A stretch of 64,000 nt of DNA from Atherix ibis (lineage: Eukaryota > Arthropoda > Insecta > Diptera > Athericidae). Shown here one piece after another: positions 1 through 10,397 of this stretch (position 1 is its first letter; the number at the start of each line of letters is the position of its first letter). Position numbers and translations under genes: made by a program. The stretch spans positions 54,077,920-54,141,919 of the forward strand of contig OY282606.1 of NCBI GenBank assembly GCA_958298945.1, written 5' to 3'. Under the pieces are notes generated by a model. It was not told the origin of the DNA. It did not search any database and was given only the letters and a program-made list of their open reading frames with translations.

Positions 1-403
1 AAGGAAGTTACCTTGAAGGAAATACCATTCATGTATAAAAAAAATAAAATAAAAAAAACCGGTCGCATTATTTTTCTATCACACCTCGTAAGTGTATTTG
101 TCACACAATGTTAAGTTTACTTTGAATAGATCTCTAGGAAATTTAAAATTGTTTGAATAGCATCAAAAAAAATTCAGAATGATTAAATATTTTTATTTAA
201 TATTGAAAAAATTCGATTTTTTTTGTTAGAGCTGTGAATTACATGAAAACTTTGAATGACATAAATTAATTTAATTGTGTACAGTTTTATAATCAAAGCA
301 ATAAAAACAAAATTTGAAGAAAACGATAAAAAAAATTGTTTTCTAAAATCGAAATACTTTTACTAACAAATTATGTACAAAAGACCCTATCAATTACAAC
401 CTA

Positions 404-2079
404 CAGTGTTGTGCATAACTAAAGCAACCGAAACCAACAATATACATTTGATTGCCAAAAAAATAAAAAACGATGTAATATTACAATTTTTTTTATTTGG
501 ATAACTTGTACGTATATGTAGATTATAAAATAGTAACAAAAAACTGATTTCGTAAAAAATCCAAAAAAATATAACGGTTCTATTGTGATCAAATCGAATT
601 TTTGGTGTGCAAAACTAAAGCAACTTTAATTCAAATTGGTGTATTTTTATTAATTTTGTGTTTTACACTAATATTTGGTGGCAAACCCTTTGTTTTTTAT
701 CACAGCCGCACATCGCCGTGGCATCGACTTCAATAAATTATCAATAATTTCACTGGGGATGCTTTTCCAGGCTTTCTCAATTGCATTAAAGAGATCGGTT
801 TTGTTCTTACAATTTTCCCTTATAATTCTCCTATCTACAATTTCCCATAGATTTTCTATGGGATTGAGATCCGGAGATTGAGCAGGCCATTTCATAACAT
901 TAATTTTTTCAGCTATAAACCATGACTTCACGGACCTAGCAGTGTGCTTCGGATCGTTATCCTGCTGGAACGTCCACCTAAGTGGCATTTCATCATCCGC
1001 ATGGGGCAGCATAACATTTTGCAAAATGTCCTTGTACATGTATTGGTCCATTATTCCATTTATTCTGTGAATTGGACCCAGACCATTCCCCGAAAAACAT
1101 CCCCACACCATTACATTTCCTCCACCGTGTTTAATTGTTCCTCTACAGTATTTTGGATTATATTGCTGATTGGTGGGTCTACGAACTCGGCGATAGCCAT
1201 CGGATCCTTTCAAATTAAATTTTTAATTCGTCGGAGAACAATATGGTTTTCCATTTAGCAACTGTCCAATTAAGGTGGTCCTTCGCAAAATTAAGTCTGG
1301 CCCGCTTGTTCTTTGCCGAAATAAATGGTTTTTTGACGACTTTACATGACGGCAGCCTACCTTCAAGAGCTCGCCGGCGAATTGTGCTAGCATCAACATC
1401 AATATTTAATTTATTTTTCAGTTCACGTGAAGAAATATATGGATCCTTTTTTATCTCTCTGATTATTAAAATGTCTTCTCTTCTGCTCGTTTTCCTGGGC
1501 CTTCCACCTAAGTGAAGGGTCTGGACTGTACTGGTGTTCTTATAATGTTTAATCCATCGACTTATAATGGATTTGTGGACAGTATATTTTTCAGCTATAT
1601 CTTTTTGGGATACTCCACTGTTATAATCTTTAATAATTTGTTCTTTGAAAACATTTGAATATTTATTTCTAGCCATTTTAATAAAAATTTTAAATACAAG
1701 AATAATAATTGCTTAAGAGACCAAATCTGTCCAAGTAAAAGATTAAGAATGCAACTCATATTAGAAGCAATTATAGTTTCAACAATAAATAAAATAATAA
1801 CGGTTCTTAAAATACCGCTACCAATCAATTTTTGAGAAATAATAGCTTGCGCCAATAAGTTGCTTTAGTTTTGCACACCAAAAATTCGATTTGATCACAA
1901 TAGAACCGTTATATTTTTTTGGATTTTTTACGAAATCAGTTTTTTGTTACTATTTTATAATCTACATATACGTACAAGTTATCCAAATAAAAAAAATTGT
2001 AATATTACATCGTTTTTTATTTTTTTGGCAATCAAAACTATATTGTTGGTTTCGGTTGCTTTAGTTATGCACAACACTG
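404..2079 (-). mobile_element. Tc1-like DNA transposon with 223-bp terminal inverted repeats (S/Minos-like)
   Basis: The 223-bp arms 404-626 and 1857-2079 are inverted repeats bounded by TA duplications (402-403, 2080-2081). Each arm contains an 18-bp motif twice, outer (411-428) and inner (607-624) with one mismatch, an IR/DR arrangement like Sleeping Beauty, Minos and S elements. Total length is 1676 bp. The transposase is on the minus strand inside. The arms are nearly identical to each other, which suggests fairly recent activity. Confidence 0.93.
668..1676 (-). pseudogene. Tc1-like DD34E transposase, one frameshift
   Basis: The N-terminal half (1676-1215) has a paired helix-turn-helix (QKDIAEKYTVHKSIISRWIK), a GRPRKTS AT-hook-like motif and the first catalytic Asp in ILFSDE. 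The C-terminal half (1213-668) has VMVWGCFSGNG, the second Asp in FQQDNDPKHTA and Glu in SPDLNPIENLW, with 34 residues between Asp and Glu. The halves differ by one base: an A5 run near 1222 where four As would restore SDE.KFNLKGSDG. Otherwise about 335 residues look complete. It is broken as read; the extra A may be real or an assembly error. Confidence 0.9.
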
Positions 2080-2713
2080 TATATCCGATGAGTGAATAAC
2101 AAATTTTTTTTTTTTAGAAGTACTAATCTTACCTAAATGTATGTGAAGAGGTGGGCACCAAAAAATACTCTGTACTTCAGAACGAATTAAGACGAGAACC
2201 TCTTATCCGTAAGATTTTTTCGTGATAAGAATCAAAAATTTTTCTCATCATTTATAAACATCGAAACTGGATGGTCATGTATCGAGGGTTATTTTAACAA
2301 AAACATTACCTTTTTTATATATAATTATAAAATAGTATGAGAAGAAAAATTATATTATATGAATTATATAATCAAACATTTTGTATGTAAATACGGACAT
2401 AATTATGTATACACATATCGCAGAACAATTGATATTCCATATAGAATTAGAAGGGCTTTAAATACTTTTCAAATAGATTGGTTCTTTTTATTTAATTATA
2501 ATGGTTCTCTTATTTAGTATTTGATACAAAAATAAATATAATGAATATAGTAAATTATATTGAATATATTATAATTGCAGTTAGAAAATTAAAAACAATT
2601 TATATAGCAATTCAAATGACATTATAACGTTTGATTGTATCGAGTGCTTTAATATACATATGTATAAAAAAAATTATGATTTTCTTTCGTGAATTATATA
2701 ATTTTGTGCATTT

Positions 2714-4945
2714 ATGCCAATTACATTTTCAATCACCTTAAACTTGAAAAGTAGCTACTGGCAAGTGGAAATTGATGAGAATGGCAAGGAGAAAACTGTA
2801 TTTTCTACAGGAAAACTCTATGGCAATTCAAAGTTATGCCATTTAGATTATGCAATGCGTTCGCCATATTCGATAGGCTTATGGAATTGGAACTTTCTCA
2901 GCTAATAGGAGATAGGTGCCTGCTGTAATGGACGATATAATCGTAATGAAGTGTGATTTTGAGAACCATTTGCAAAAATTAGGGCGGATTTTTGCGAAAC
3001 TAGAAAATCTAAATTTGAGTTCGAGAAGTGATCATTTATCAAACGAGAAGTTAGCTATCTCGGGTGTATTGTCTCACATGAAGGTATACGAACGGATACA
3101 GAAAACGTCAACTACCAAAGAATAAGACTGAGGTACGGGCATTTCTCGGTTTGTGCTCGTACTATAAAAGATTCATACGAAATTTTGTGGACATTGCAAG
3201 GCTATTACATCATCTAACATAAAAAAGGCGTTCGTTTAACTAGAACGAAAAATGTAATGGATCTTTCCGAGAACTGAAACAATGTCTGTGCAACACATCT
3301 CCCAACGGAGACGAGATTGCGAGGTGGTGATAGCCTGTTTTAGCAAAGCGTTTTTAAATCTACGAGTAACTATTGCGTCGCATCGAAGAGAGTTACTCGC
3401 TGTGATAAAAATACTCCGACACTTCAGCAAGTATTTTCTAGGGCAAACATTTTTCCTTAGCACAGACCGTGATTGCTTTGTCCTGATTGCTTTGTAGGGC
3501 AAACATTTTTCCTTAGCATTAAAGTGATTGCTTTGTCCTGAAGATCAGGTAGCACGCTGGATCGAGCAATTACAAGAGTACAATTTTGCTATATAATATC
3601 GTATGGCATTGTGGATGCATTATCGAGGAGACCTTGTATAAATAATTGTAAACATTATACTCGACAATTAGGTAAAGATGCGGATATTGTAAGAAGCATA
3701 CACAGTGTGCTCCAAAAATCGAAATTATTTTGAAATCATACAACATACAGCGCCAGCCATTTCAATAAAAGAGAAAGTGTGCTAATGTTACAAAACAAAA
3801 AAATAGCGAATATAAATTTTTGTGATAAACTTGAAAAAAAATTCGCAGAGACAGACGAATAAATGGAAAAAGTTTATGGTGATGATTGTATGAGTCGTAC
3901 TCAAGTTTAAACGTGGTTTAGACGATTTAAAAATGGTCGTGAGGATTTAAATTAGGACCTAAGGGCCAGGTCGTCCAGAAGCTAGTAATCGTGCTGAATT
4001 GGTGGAAAAAGTCCGTGAAATCATTGGTATCTATGCAAATTTTACTACGAGAATGATGGCTGAGGAATTAAATACGAGTAAAAATACTATTTGGAGAATT
4101 TTAACTGAAGATTTGGGTAAAAGAAAGGTCTGTGGGCGTTTTGTTCCACATGAATTAAATGAAGACCAAAAAAGTGAACGAATTTTGGATGAAAAAATGA
4201 ATTTCTCTCATCATCACCCTTCGTATTCGCCTGATCGATTACCATGTTACTTTTTTCTTTTTCCAAAACTAAAAACCAAGATGAAAGGAGCATTTAATGA
4301 TGATATCCCAGCCATTTTTGTTTTGTAACAAAACAAAAAATTACAGAATGTATCTTTTTAATGCTGTAAATTTTCAATAGATGGCGCTGCATATTGTATG
4401 ATTTAAATATAAAGTTCGGTTATTTTTGGAGCACACTGTGTAAGAATGGGTGCTCTAAGCGAGGAATTGAGTGACGATATCGGGCGATGTGGACAGCAGG
4501 ATGATGGAGATTTGAAGCCCATCTTGGTATGGCTTAAAAATGGAACAGACGTCATTCTCTGGCATGACATTCCGGACTACGGGCTAGTGATGAGATCAAG
4601 ACTCATTACGATCGCAGTGGCAAAATTGTGGAATTTGAAGAGAGGTATTTACAACCCCAAGCATCGTAAAGGAAAGTCACCAACATTGCAGGCCAGTTGG
4701 GGGATGGTTCATTCTGAGTTATTACAAAGTTGAATGGAATTTCATACGGCATCCAGAAGAATCAGCGAGAACCACCCATGATTGTGCATACCGACCACCT
4801 AGACTGTTATTATTGATCGAATGATGCTCGAGATGAGTATCTCTTCGAAGAGGGCAGCGTTACGATGTAATATGGCTCTGGCATTTTCTAGAACATTCTA
4901 CAAATGCGGTTCCAGCGAGTTCTAAAGTATTACAACAAAAGGATT
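2714..4945 (+). mobile_element. Degraded Ty3/gypsy retrotransposon (RT, RNase H, integrase tail, LTR start)
   Basis: From 2714 there are reverse transcriptase motifs (LKSSYWQVEIDE, GKEKTVFSTG, then MDDIIVM in place of the usual LDDIIV). From 3320 there is RNase H (HRRELLAVIKILRHFSKYFL, VARWIEQLQEY). After an inserted mariner (3701-4440) the pol frame resumes at 4443 (GALSEELSDD, DLKPILVWLKNGT). An integrase C-terminal piece (PPMIVHTDHL) lies near 4780. About 4857-4930 resembles the start of a gypsy LTR. Many frameshifts, stops and a short local duplication (about 3440-3535) show it is dead. Confidence 0.85.
3701..4440 (+). mobile_element. Internally deleted mariner nested in the gypsy remnant
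   Basis: The element is bounded by TA duplications (3699-3700, 4441-4442) and inverted ends CACAGTGTGCTCCAAAAAT. It is 740 bp and closely related to the 1272-bp element at 54210-55481. It keeps the transposase N-terminus ([20 protein letters not shown]) and tail (SPDRLPCYFFLFPKL) but lacks the middle: [12 protein letters not shown] jumps to the KVNEF-equivalent region. Removing it rejoins the gypsy reading frame, proving insertion order. It cannot encode a transposase. Confidence 0.9.
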
Positions 4946-5689
4946 CATATTAAAATGGTTTTCAAAGCAGATTATATAAAAACTTAAATTTTAATTAGTA
5001 GATTTTTATCCATATAAATAACTGAAGGTTTGTCATTAAAAAAAAATAAAATTTGCTACCTTTTTATATGGTTTTAAGGAAAACATAAAATACTCGAAAA
5101 ATATCAGTTTAAATATGCATTTTTTGGAATATCACATTATAACATTTTTATTGTTGCTTTTATAAAGTGAATTAAGCTTTGAATGTATATATCTCCAATA
5201 TTAATTATTAGCCAAGTTCAAGATTAATAAAATAAGATTATAAGTTGTTTATATTATTTTGACATTATAGATAAAAAAAATACAATTGAAAGATAAGTGA
5301 TATTGTATTCTAATATAAAATATACTTAAAGATAAGTGATATTGTATTCTTTATAGATTCTTACACATAACTAAATATTTTGAATAACTTACTAACGTAA
5401 ATACTTGTATGAATTTTATTTAAATACATTAAAATATACCAGAAAACTATTAAAAGTACGAGTATATTTGATTTTTATAATAGTTTTTAATGTAAATTAT
5501 ACATTTTTGCAAATTTAAATTGTTAGCAGTGATACTTAGAAAATATGTTACTGTTTTCAGCTCCATTGTCATTCAACACAATTTTTGATTTAAATACAAA
5601 ATTAATGAAAAAGGCTTTTTTTATATACGTTATTTCTTACAAATTAACTGAAAAGTAATTTTTCATTATTTTTTTTTTAATAATCATCA

Positions 5690-6380
5690 ATATAATCGCT
5701 TTTTATCCGAAAAACTGGCTTGCAAGCGTTCGGCATTGTTTGAAGTAATTTTTCCACAGTCTGTGGAGTTATTTCAATCCAACTTTCATTGATTTTAGGT
5801 GTTATTACGAGTAGCTTATTGGATTTCTTGATGTAGACTTTCGGTTTGATTAATACTAAAAATGTTCGATGGAAGAAAGAAATTATTTTCATCTTTGACG
5901 AGAATTCTTGTAGGTTCTGCTCCCGCATGAATGATGAACACAAGCGAGAAGTGTTTGCCAAATTCTATGTCCTTGACCAAATAGCACGGTTTGTAGTTAT
6001 AAGACATTTTTTCTACCTCATCTTACAGTGCCAAACATGTAGCTCTTCATCATTATTTAGGACAAACATGCGCTTGTTAGCCACAAGAATTTCAAATTTG
6101 GACTCATCACTTCCTAGAATTTATTTCCACTGTTGTAGTGACCTATTCCAACATTTTTTTCTTAGTTTGTTAATGGAGTTAAAATTATATACCCATCCGA
6201 TCTGCATCTTTTAACCGGTATTACACTGTAGTTATGCCTTTTTACAGCCGTATAGTTTTGTTCATTTCCAGTCGACGGGCAATATAACCTACAGAATATC
6301 CTTTATCTTGTACAGTTCATATGCTGCATCTTATTTTCAGAGAAATTCTTGCAACTTTGGGCATTTTTATTTTACTGACT
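5690..6380 (-). mobile_element. Degenerate Tc1-like transposon fragment
   Basis: Minus-strand frames show SDESKFEILVANKRMFV (first catalytic Asp context of Tc1 transposases, near 6110) and a tail ITPQTVEKLLQTMPNACKPV followed by IDDY (near 5690), matching the usual Tc1 C-terminus. Frameshifts lie between, and the DPKHT and PIENLW motifs are not recognisable. No TIRs were found. Confidence 0.55.
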
Positions 6381-6565
6381 GCACTTTCTATTTTGGTATT
6401 AAAAATTATACTAACTTATTGAAAAAAAATTATTTATATTTATACAAAAAGGCCCAAAATACGGACAAAAATGAAATTATCAAATGATATAAGGTAGTGT
6501 ATAAATAAAATCATAAATTAAATGCTGATCTTCCCATAAATAAAATAAAGACCCTGAATAATTAA

Positions 6566-6840
6566 AAATAAATTTATTTTTTTATAGAAAAACACAAAAT
6601 GTAATTGAAGGATGAAGCATAAAGATACTATTTTTATTGTAAAAGAAGTGAAAACTACTAGAAAATATAATAAAAGTAAAATATTTATTATTTATTTCAA
6701 TCACGGAAAATCCCGTGGTTAAAATAAATAATAAATATTTTACTTTTATTAATCCCAATAAATCAGATCGACATCTAGTGTATATATTTTTTATTAGAAA
6801 ATTACATTTTGTGTTTTTCTATAAAGGAATAAATTTATTT
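6566..6840. repeat. Foldback / palindromic MITE-like repeat
   Basis: Outer arms 6566-6604 and 6801-6840 are inverted copies (TATAGAAAAACACAAAATG and its complement). The centre 6671-6752 is itself a near-perfect hairpin, about 35 bp per arm around TCACGG...CCGTGG. No coding capacity. It resembles a foldback or MITE element. Confidence 0.7.
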
Positions 6841-7059
6841 TCAATTAAGCTTACACACACAATATAATTAATAATATGTGATGGTATCTTATATTGCGAC
6901 GACATAAAATAATAATTGACCAAGTTAATTAACTAATTAGATTTTTGTGTATTTGCTTTTAAGAGTATGTTTGTTTAAGGAGTTTGTTTTTGAAAAAATC
7001 CATTCTATCATGATGAAAGTATTGAAATTTTGAATAAAAAAATTTTAGGAATATATTCA

Positions 7060-7912
7060 ACTCTTGAGCTAAAATTTTGCGCAAAATATCTTGCACAAAA
7101 AATCTTTTTCGGAAAAAATTCGGTATATTTTACAATTTTGCTTTGCTAATTTTGCCAGGTGTATGGAGTTTATGGACCAGATACTGTCACAGCCAATTAC
7201 GCGCCATTTTGGTTTTGAGGATTCCGTTCCGGTATTTTCGATTTAAAAAAAACACCATGCAAAGGTAGACCCATCATCGAAAATGTCGATAAAATCATGC
7301 AAATGATTTAAGTAGACCGGCATTTTAGCAGTCGGAACATCGCCCAGGGGCTAAAGAATGACCAAAAAATAGTTTTAGACTATCTGCATAAGGCTGGCTT
7401 CAAAAAGAAGCCCGATGTTTGACGAATTGACGTAAAATAATGATGGATCTAATAATGAAATCTACCCATTTGTTAAACGGATAAGCAATGGGTCACATAC
7501 GACTATGTTGTGTGAAAACGACCGTGGTCAAAGCGTGGTGAAGCGGTTCAAACGGAGGCGAAACCAGGACTAACGGCCAGGAAGGTTTTGCTGTGTATTT
7601 AGTGGGACTGGAAAGGAATCATCTACTATTAGCTGCTCCCATATGGCTAAACACTAAATTCAGATCTCCACGGCTTACAACAATGTTAAGCGCAAAAGAT
7701 CCTGGAGAAGAAAAGATGAACCGCCTCAAAGCACTTCGAAAGCCAATATTCATCAAAAACAGGTTATGCTATCTGTTTGGTGGGATTTGAAAGGAATCGT
7801 TTATTTTGAGCTTCTACAGAGCAACACAACGATCAATTCTGAAGTGTACTGTCATCAGTTGGACAAATTCAATGATTCACTTAAAGAAAAAAGGCCAATA
7901 AATAAACTATAG
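7060..7912 (+). mobile_element. Chimeric mariner fossil (two mellifera-type transposase pieces)
   Basis: 7150-7660 reads as a mellifera-subfamily mariner with many frameshifts (YGPDTVTANYAPFWF, then HRKCR.NHAND and [15 protein letters not shown] stretches). At about 7670 it switches to a second mariner matching the 36.5-kb copy (NNVKRKRSW, VMLSVWWDLKGIVYFELLQ, SEVYCHQLDKF). Both pieces cover overlapping parts of the protein, so this is a fusion or nested insertion, not one decayed gene. Confidence 0.7.
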
Positions 7913-7913
7913 G

Positions 7914-7963
7914 GTTGTTCGGAAAGTAATTTCGTAATGAAACGAAACTACTTTCTTGACAAC
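7914..7963. repeat. Two mariner ends abutting head to head (hairpin)
   Basis: GTTGTTCGGAAAGTAATTTC (from 7914) is the left end seen at 36536. It is followed after about 5 bp by its diverged inverse (7941-7963). The result is a 50-bp mariner remnant with essentially no interior. Confidence 0.65.
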
Positions 7964-8154
7964 ACAATATTATATTATAATATATTATAAAATAAAAATT
8001 TAGATACATAAACTAGAATATATCGGAGTATAGGATTTTGACTGGCCATCAACCTATTGATTTATTTATAATAATGATATGAACTAATAATCGAAATTAA
8101 AGTTTACAATCATAAAAAATAAGTTTTTATGGGCATTCAATGACATGGTTTTGT

Positions 8155-8760
8155 AAAAATGGCGAATTAAGGGGATTTAAATTGAAGAAGCTGTAGGCAT
8201 CTCATATGAACAAGTATTTCAAATTTGACTCGATGAGTTGGATCTGAAAAATATTACCACCACATGGGTGGTGGTAATCTTTTTCAAACCTAAGTAATCG
8301 AGTCAAATATACTTAATTTCAGACCCAACTCATCGAGTACAATAAAAACCCATTTTTTAGAAAGAAAAAAAATGAATCTCGAAAGACGTTCTAACACCAT
8401 AATAAAAACCGTGGGTTGCAGGTAGTGAATTGGCTCCGAAGAAAGCTATCATTTCATCCGCTGGAAAGCTGATGGTATCAATTTTTTGGAATGCAAAGCG
8501 AATTTTCCTAATTGATAATCTTAAAAAGGGAAAAACTATCACTAACTAATACAATGAAAACTTTTTGCATAATTTAAAGCTTTTGGATAATATATTCTCC
8601 TGTTCCCGAAACTACCTGGAAAGAAATTCTGATCGGATGAAAATACTCTAGGCGCTTTAAGCAGGCATTTTGTGGATTTTGGAGCAAGCCACTTCCGGCA
8701 GGAATTGAAAAACTTGAGAGACGTTGGACAAAGTATGCTGAGCTAAACGTGAATTGAATT
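8155..8760 (+). mobile_element. Mariner transposase fossil
   Basis: Pieces in order: EEAVGISYEQ near 8180, APKKAIISSAGKLMVSIFWN followed by AKRIFLIDNLKKGKTIT (8430-8540), and GIEKLERRWTKYAELNVN (8700-8755). These match consecutive mariner motifs (SAGKVM.S.FWD..GI..IDYL and the C-terminal LE.RW.KC). The central catalytic part is missing. A short inverted repeat (ATTACCACCACATGGGTGGTGGTAAT) lies at about 8253-8279. Confidence 0.65.
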
Positions 8761-9973
8761 GAATAATAAAATACTATTAAAAAACAGATTTTATTTTTTA
8801 AATAGATTTTCAGTAAATTTTTCAATTTTACCTTGGATAAATCATGATTTAAAACTGCTTTTCGATTTATCTCATTTTTAAGGCTAAGAAAATTATTGCT
8901 AAGAAAATTTTTTATTGAAAAAAGGTATTATTATAAGAACAGATATAATTTTTAAATTCTGTTTGTTTTTTCTTTATAAAATGTATTTTTATTGTTTTCA
9001 TAAATTATTTATAATATATTATAAAAATAGTTTTATTTCTATGCATCTTTATCTTTATAATATTTTACATAATTAAAAATTAGTTTTTTACGAAATTTAT
9101 TATACAAATAAAATAAAATGAAATTATATAGGCTTTTGATGTTGATAGTTTAAGGATAATTTAAAGAATATTTTTATTTTTTTAACCTCTTAATTGAATT
9201 AACTTAATTCGATTTAGTTAGTTAAAAAATTCTATTTAGTTAGTTTAATTAATAATGGAAATTGATATTGAAAATAGAAATTAAGTAATAGATTGGGGAA
9301 TTATTTAAAGAAATAATTAAATTATAAAAAATTTGCAATATTTATAAATATTTAAATATGTGAGATTACGTATAAGAGAAATAATTAAAAATGATGATCA
9401 TTCATAAATAAATAACAATTTTAATGATCATTCATAAATTTTCGAAGAAAACAATTAAGAATTTTCACGCAATTGGAATAAAATATACACTGTCTATTAG
9501 TCATAGTTATGATTTAATTATTTGTTTTTATATGTATTTTTTACCTATAGAAATGGATTAGTCATAGTAGAATAACCCTTTTTATGAAGAACATGACATG
9601 CTATTACTTTTTCAAACTTTTATTTATCGTTTCATTTACGATAATCGTTGATATCTTTAGCATAAAGTCTTAATAAAATATTGTGCGCATGAACATTAAA
9701 TACACATATTTTTGTATTATCAATAAGGTTTTGCTATTTCTATCATAAAATTGATAAGATAGTATATCACAAAATGAGATAAGTATTTAGCTAGGGGTAA
9801 CAGGTGAATATAGAGAACTTAATTTCAATGGTATCGTGACTTATTATATAGTTAACGCCCTGGCCAAGTAGACGCAATGTGGGTGTATAGAAAATTTAAT
9901 TAAATAAGCCAAAAAAGAAATTAAGTTCTCTATATTCAAACTTATTTCATGACAAATAAATAAAACAATCAAA
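8761..9973. other. AT-rich intergenic DNA upstream of mesh
   Basis: No gene seen. It contains short direct repeats (a 17-bp motif ATGATCATTCATAAAT repeated around 9391 and 9431). The mesh promoter and 5' UTR should lie at its right end, but no convincing TATA/Inr set could be placed. Confidence 0.4.
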
Positions 9974-10397
9974 ATGCGTTTAAAGTACGTTTTGTGTTTA
10001 CTCTTAGTAACATTTTTAGCGGTTAATACTAAAAGTGATGAAATTAGTGTAAAGAGTGAATTAGACGATAATGTCGAAACCGTGGAAACTGTCGAACAAT
10101 ATTCAGATGGTGAAGAAATTACAAATGTTGAAGAAAATACAAATATTGAAGAAAATACAAATATGGTAGAGCAGATAAATGTTGAAAATACTGCACCGAA
10201 GGTTACCGAAACATCACCAGATCCTGCAGACGATATACCAGTTGTTCATAATATTGCAGAAGTGGAAAATAAAGATCGAATTCCAAGTGATGGAAGTGTC
10301 GAAAAACAAGATAGAAAATTATCCAACGATTTAAAAACGGGAAAATATATGAATAATTTATCTGATGATCTAACAGAGGAGAGTGGTTACAATTGGG
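9974..10397 (+). CDS. mesh: mesh exon 1: signal peptide and acidic N-terminus
   Basis: The ATG at 9974 opens a typical signal peptide (basic MRLK, then a leucine/valine-rich core, cleavage probably near NTKS). It is followed by about 120 acidic, Asn/Glu-rich residues with a short internal repeat (variants of EENTN). Although the frame stays open to 10435, the donor at 10398 (GGG|GTATGG) ends the exon in phase 1 and joins exon 2 to give NWDDPNN. The final residues of the unspliced frame are therefore intronic. Confidence 0.88.

Noticed and set aside
675..1258. Plus-strand open frames overlapping the Tc1-like element
   Set aside because: They are shadows of the minus-strand transposase, which has clear DD34E motifs.
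5846..6214. Plus-strand 122-residue frame
   Set aside because: It is antisense to the degraded Tc1-like fragment and has no signature of its own.
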